Positions 5,935-8,660 of a stretch of DNA of 8,660 nucleotides are shown here, in pieces. The position numbers and the translations under genes are program-made. The notes under the pieces were generated by a model. It saw nothing but the letters and a program-made list of their open reading frames with translations. It made no database searches and was not told the origin of the DNA. This DNA is from JBCCZC01 sp039188505 (GTDB taxonomy: Bacteria > Pseudomonadota > Gammaproteobacteria > Xanthomonadales > SZUA-38): the NCBI GenBank assembly GCA_039188505.1, contig JBCCZC010000240.1, positions 1 to 8,660 of the forward strand. Reading direction: 5' to 3'. The number at the start of each line of letters is the position of its first letter. Position 1 is the stretch's first letter.

Positions 5935-6894
5935 ATGGCCAGCAAGTACACGAAACAAGACGCCAAGGCTTATGCGCGCGAGCACATGCGCGGAATCTGG
6001 GCCGCCGCACTGAATCCCTTCAACGACGACCTGTCGCTCGATGAGGCGGGCCTTCGCTCGAACATCCGTCACTGGATCGACGATCTCGACATCAAGGGTC
6101 TGTTCATCGCCGGCAAGCAGGGCGAGTTCTTCTCGATGAGCCTCGCCGAGCGCAAGCGCAACTTCGAGATCGCGGTCGAGGAATGCGGCGGCAAGGCTGG
6201 CGTCATCGTTTCCGTATCGGACCAGAACTTCGACACGGTCAAGGAACTGGCCCACCACGCCGAAGATTGCGGTGCGGATTACATTGTGGTCCACGCGCCG
6301 GTGCTGAGCTTCGTCCACGACCGCGGCGAGGTGCTGTACCGGTACTACAAGGCGCTCTGCGACGAGCTCGACATCGGTATCGCGATGTGGAGCCACCCCG
6401 ATTCCGGCTACCTGATGCAGCCTGAGGAGTGCGCGCGTATCGCCGAGCTGCCGAACATCGTGGCCATCAAGTATTCGGTGCCGCGGGACATGTACGTCCG
6501 GCTGACGCACCTGGTGGGCGACAAGATCCAAGTGTCGACCTCCCTCGAAGACGACTGGCTGCGCAATATCGAGGAGCTGGGCTGGCAGCTCTATCTGTGT
6601 TCCTCGCCGCCGTATCACCTCCAGACGAAGAACGATCGGCGCATGCACGAATACACGCAGCTGGCGTTCGAGGGGAAGTTCGACGAAGCGCGTCGGGTCC
6701 GCGACAGCCTGAATCCCGTGCGCGAGGCGATGGCGGGCACAAAACCCGCGGACAAGCCGCAGGCGTTCGGCAAGTACTGGCAGGAGCTGCTGGGTCAGGT
6801 CGGTGGGCGGGTCCGTCCGCCGATGCTCGAGCTGACCGAGGGTGAAAAGGACGCTATCCGGGCTGCGTTCGAGGCATGCGGCCTCCAGCGCTGA
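5935..6894 (+). CDS. DapA/NanA-superfamily lyase, divergent (dihydrodipicolinate synthase family)
   Basis: A 319-residue TIM-barrel class I lyase from the dihydrodipicolinate synthase / N-acetylneuraminate lyase superfamily. Members form a Schiff base with pyruvate or a 2-oxo acid and catalyse aldol cleavage, condensation or dehydration. The barrel start (GIWAAALNPF, 20-29), the strand-2 region GLFIAGKQGEFFSMSLAER (55-73), and the Schiff-base Lys179 in NIVAIKYS (174-181) identify the family. Several hallmarks are altered: GTTGE is GKQGE (60-64), the PYY motif is APVLSF (121-126), and the catalytic Tyr of YNVPxRTG is replaced by Met151/Trp152 (MWSHPDSG). It is therefore unlikely to be a lysine-pathway DapA, and its reaction is unknown. 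The frame stays open back to about 5806, but the ATG at 5935 matches family length. A GTG at 5926 is an alternative. No Shine-Dalgarno precedes either start. It is divergent from nadX and 164 nt upstream of fumarase. Confidence 0.88.
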   Translation: MASKYTKQDAKAYAREHMRGIWAAALNPFNDDLSLDEAGLRSNIRHWIDDLDIKGLFIAGKQGEFFSMSLAERKRNFEIAVEECGGKAGVIVSVSDQNFDTVKELAHHAEDCGADYIVVHAPVLSFVHDRGEVLYRYYKALCDELDIGIAMWSHPDSGYLMQPEECARIAELPNIVAIKYSVPRDMYVRLTHLVGDKIQVSTSLEDDWLRNIEELGWQLYLCSSPPYHLQTKNDRRMHEYTQLAFEGKFDEARRVRDSLNPVREAMAGTKPADKPQAFGKYWQELLGQVGGRVRPPMLELTEGEKDAIRAAFEACGLQR

Positions 6895-6945
6895 TCTGAG
6901 CTCATACGCCGGCGCCGGGCCCGCGCATGGTCTTCGGTGTTGACG

Positions 6946-6984
6946 GCGATCGGGACGGCGTCGGGATCAGATCGAACCGATCGC
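6946..6984. repeat. 8-bp inverted repeat between the lyase and fumarase genes
   Basis: GCGATCGG (6946-6953) and CCGATCGC (6977-6984) pair perfectly across 23 nt, and the intervening loop contains a smaller GAC/GTC stem. No T-run follows, so a classical terminator is not supported. It could be an operator, an mRNA structure in the spacer, or chance in G+C-rich DNA. It lies about 75 nt before the fumarase start, in a 164-nt spacer (6895-7058) with no coding potential. Confidence 0.3.
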
Positions 6985-7024
6985 TTCCTTGACCCCGAGG
7001 CACGCTGTCGTCCGGTTCTCGGGC

Positions 7025-7030
7025 TAGAAT
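7025..7030 (+). promoter_or_regulatory. Candidate -10 element for the fumarase gene
   Basis: TAGAAT matches the sigma-70 -10 consensus at five of six positions and would place the transcript start about 20 nt before the GTG. No good -35 lies 16-18 nt upstream; a near-consensus TTGACC at 6989-6994 is 30 nt away, too far for this pair. It suggests, weakly, that fumarase may have its own promoter besides read-through from the lyase gene. Confidence 0.25.
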
Positions 7031-7058
7031 CAGAGTCCCAGCCAGTGGAACCAAGACC

Positions 7059-8579
7059 GTGACCACCATCAGCCAGGACGACGTCATCCAGAGCGTAGCG
7101 GATGCGCTCCAGTACATTTCCTACTACCACCCGAAGGACTACATCGAGAACCTCGCGCGGGCCTACGAGCTCGAGGAATCGCAGGCGGCGAAGGACGCGA
7201 TGGCGCAGATCCTCATCAATTCGCGCATGTGCGCCGAGGGCAAGCGGCCGATCTGCCAGGACACCGGCATCGTCACCGTCTTCGTCAAGGTGGGCATGGA
7301 CGTTGCGTGGGATGCGGTGATGCCGCTGGAGGACATGATCAACGAAGGGGTGCGCCGCGCCTATCTGCATCCGGACAACAAGCTCCGCGCCTCGATCCTG
7401 GCGGATCCCGCCGGCAAGCGGGCGAATACGAAGGACAACACGCCAGCGGTCATCCATACCGAGCTCGTGCCGGGCGATACCGTCGATATCACGGTGGCGG
7501 CGAAGGGCGGTGGCTCCGAGAACAAGTCGAAGTTCGTGATGCTGAACCCCTCCGACGACATCGTCGATTGGGTGTTGAAGACCGTGCCGACAATGGGCGC
7601 TGGCTGGTGCCCGCCCGGCATGCTGGGAATCGGGATCGGCGGCACGGCCGAGAAGGCCATGGTGCTCGCGAAGAAGTCGCTCATGGACCCGATCGACATG
7701 CAGGAGCTGAAGGCCCGCGGGCCAAAGAACCGGATCGAAGAGCTTCGGGTCGAGCTTCACGACAAGGTTAACGCTCTCGGCATCGGCGCCCAGGGTCTCG
7801 GCGGACTCACCACGGTCCTCGACGTCAAGATCATGGACTACCCGACCCACGCGGCATCGAAGCCGGTGGCGATGATTCCGAACTGCGCCGCAACGCGCCA
7901 CGTCCATTTCGAGCTCGACGGCACGGGTCCGGCCAAGCTGCCGGCTCCGAGCCTCGACGACTGGCCGGAGATCAGCTGGTCGGCCGGGGACAGCGCGCGG
8001 CGGGTCGATCTCGACACCGTTACCGCGGAGGACGTCCAGACCTGGCAGCCGGGGGAGACCCTGCTGCTTTCGGGAACGCTGCTGACGGGGCGCGATGCCG
8101 CGCACAAGCGGCTGGTCGACCTCATCAACAAGGGCGAGGAGCTGCCGGTCGACTTCACCGGCAAGTTCATCTACTACGTCGGTCCGGTGGACGCGGTTCG
8201 TGACGAGGCGGTGGGGCCAGCGGGTCCGACTACCGCCACGCGCATGGACAAGTTCACCGACGCGATGCTCGAGAACACCGGGCTGCTCGGCATGATCGGC
8301 AAGGCCGAGCGCGGGCCCGCGACGGTCGACTCGATCCGCAAGCACAAGGCGGTCTATCTGATCGCCGTTGGTGGCGCCGCCTACCTCGTTTCGAAGGCCA
8401 TCCGGGAGTCGCGCGTGATCGCGTTCCCCGACATCGGCATGGAGGCGATCCACGAGTTCGTGGTCGAGGACATGCCGGTCACCGTCGCCGTTGACTCGAA
8501 CGGCGAGGCCGTTCACACGACCGGTCCGGCGAAGTGGAGGAGCCGAATTGCGGATATTCCGGTGGTGGTTGAGGGTTGA
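7059..8579 (+). CDS. fumA: Class I fumarate hydratase, [4Fe-4S], one-chain form
   Basis: Catalyses the reversible hydration of fumarate to L-malate in the TCA cycle, using an oxygen-sensitive [4Fe-4S] cluster. The 506-residue chain fuses the two modules that are separate subunits in some organisms: the alpha-type module covers about residues 10-285 and the beta-type module about 325-500. Three cluster cysteines are visible: C66 in ICQDTG (with the adjacent catalytic Asp68), C184 in GWCPPG and C276 in PNCAATRHVHF. The beta module carries LLLSGTLLTGRDAAHKRL (336-353), YYVGPVDA (372-379), GPTTATRMDKF (389-399, including the conserved catalytic Thr) and IGKAERG (413-419). Length and motif order match intact class I enzymes; tartrate dehydratase is related but usually two-subunit. 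Translation starts at GTG (7059), with a weak GGAA 8 nt upstream. It lies 164 nt after the lyase gene on the same strand, so co-transcription is possible but not certain. The stop codon falls within a G-rich heptamer repeat. Confidence 0.95.
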   Translation: MTTISQDDVIQSVADALQYISYYHPKDYIENLARAYELEESQAAKDAMAQILINSRMCAEGKRPICQDTGIVTVFVKVGMDVAWDAVMPLEDMINEGVRRAYLHPDNKLRASILADPAGKRANTKDNTPAVIHTELVPGDTVDITVAAKGGGSENKSKFVMLNPSDDIVDWVLKTVPTMGAGWCPPGMLGIGIGGTAEKAMVLAKKSLMDPIDMQELKARGPKNRIEELRVELHDKVNALGIGAQGLGGLTTVLDVKIMDYPTHAASKPVAMIPNCAATRHVHFELDGTGPAKLPAPSLDDWPEISWSAGDSARRVDLDTVTAEDVQTWQPGETLLLSGTLLTGRDAAHKRLVDLINKGEELPVDFTGKFIYYVGPVDAVRDEAVGPAGPTTATRMDKFTDAMLENTGLLGMIGKAERGPATVDSIRKHKAVYLIAVGGAAYLVSKAIRESRVIAFPDIGMEAIHEFVVEDMPVTVAVDSNGEAVHTTGPAKWRSRIADIPVVVEG

Positions 8580-8600
8580 GGGTGGTGGGTGGTGGGTATT
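8566..8600 (+). repeat. Tandem G-rich heptamer repeat overlapping the fumarase stop codon (possible G-quadruplex)
   Basis: Units with an exact 7-nt period run TGGTTGA, GGGTTGA, GGGTGGT, GGGTGGT, GGGTATT. Four GGG runs begin at 8573, 8580, 8587 and 8594, each followed by a 4-nt loop, which fits the pattern for an intramolecular G-quadruplex on the coding strand. The fumarase TGA (8577-8579) comes from the GGGTTGA unit, so the repeat supplies the protein's last residues and its stop. No hairpin-plus-T-run terminator is seen nearby. Confidence 0.7.
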
Positions 8601-8660
8601 CCCTGCTTCCTGGCTGAGTGGTTGCGGCGCTGGGCTTCGGTTGATCAGTCGGCGACTTGA
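8601..8660. other. Non-coding tail after fumarase
   Basis: The last 60 nt after the heptamer repeat show no convincing gene start, gene end, hairpin or promoter on either strand. The stretch is too short to assign and may be an intergenic spacer that continues beyond the window. Confidence 0.5.

Noticed and set aside
5935..6894. Assignment as dapA of lysine biosynthesis
   Set aside because: The Thr-Thr, PYY and YNVPxR motifs of DapA are all changed, and the neighbours are not lysine-pathway genes.
6989..7030. TTGACC (6989-6994) and TAGAAT (7025-7030) as a paired sigma-70 promoter
   Set aside because: The spacer between them is 30 nt, far beyond the usual 16-18 nt. Only the -10 is kept, as a weak candidate.
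6795..8516. A 573-codon open frame on the minus strand opposite the fumarase gene
   Set aside because: The plus strand encodes a full-length class I fumarase with all cluster cysteines. The antisense frame is rich in Arg, His, Asp and Val without any domain, which is typical of the shadow of a G+C-rich gene.

Overview
The window is G+C-rich bacterial chromosomal DNA with tightly packed genes and ordinary metabolic enzymes. The tryptophan 2,3-dioxygenase, the one-chain class I [4Fe-4S] fumarase, MmsA and the LysR regulator are all typical of Proteobacteria, probably a gammaproteobacterium. That placement is inferred from family type and base composition only. There are no RNA genes, insertion sequences, CRISPR arrays or phage genes.

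Left end (1-1010, + strand): the 3' end of an unrecognised gene overlaps the start of kynA (tryptophan 2,3-dioxygenase, first step of the kynurenine pathway) by an ATGA junction. kynA runs convergently into the next block, with 31 nt between them.

Centre (1042-5822, - strand): transcription runs right to left through an L-aspartate dehydrogenase-type gene (nadX-like), a LysR-type regulator whose ATG overlaps the nadX stop by one base, a 101-nt gap, an NAD(P)-dependent aldehyde dehydrogenase, and mmsA (CoA-acylating methylmalonate/malonate-semialdehyde dehydrogenase) one base after it.

Right part (5935-8579, + strand): a DapA/NanA-superfamily lyase is divergent from nadX across 112 nt. It keeps the Schiff-base lysine but lacks the usual tyrosines and Thr-Thr motif. 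It is followed by a class I fumarate hydratase with a GTG start. A heptameric G-rich tandem repeat overlaps the fumarase stop codon, and the last ~60 nt hold no gene I can see.

The main regulatory observation is a pair of matching 25-bp elements with exact T-N11-A geometry, typical of LysR-type operators. One lies in the nadX/lyase divergent spacer (5870-5894). The other lies one base after the lysR stop, upstream of the aldehyde dehydrogenase (4052-4076). They suggest that one LysR regulator controls nadX-lysR, ALDH-mmsA and the lyase (perhaps also fumarase) as one regulon. A plausible but unproven reading is a catabolic module: the lyase and the amino-acid dehydrogenase open the substrate, two aldehyde dehydrogenases in series make an acid and an acyl-CoA, and fumarase passes C4 acids to the TCA cycle. 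The substrate cannot be read from the sequence.
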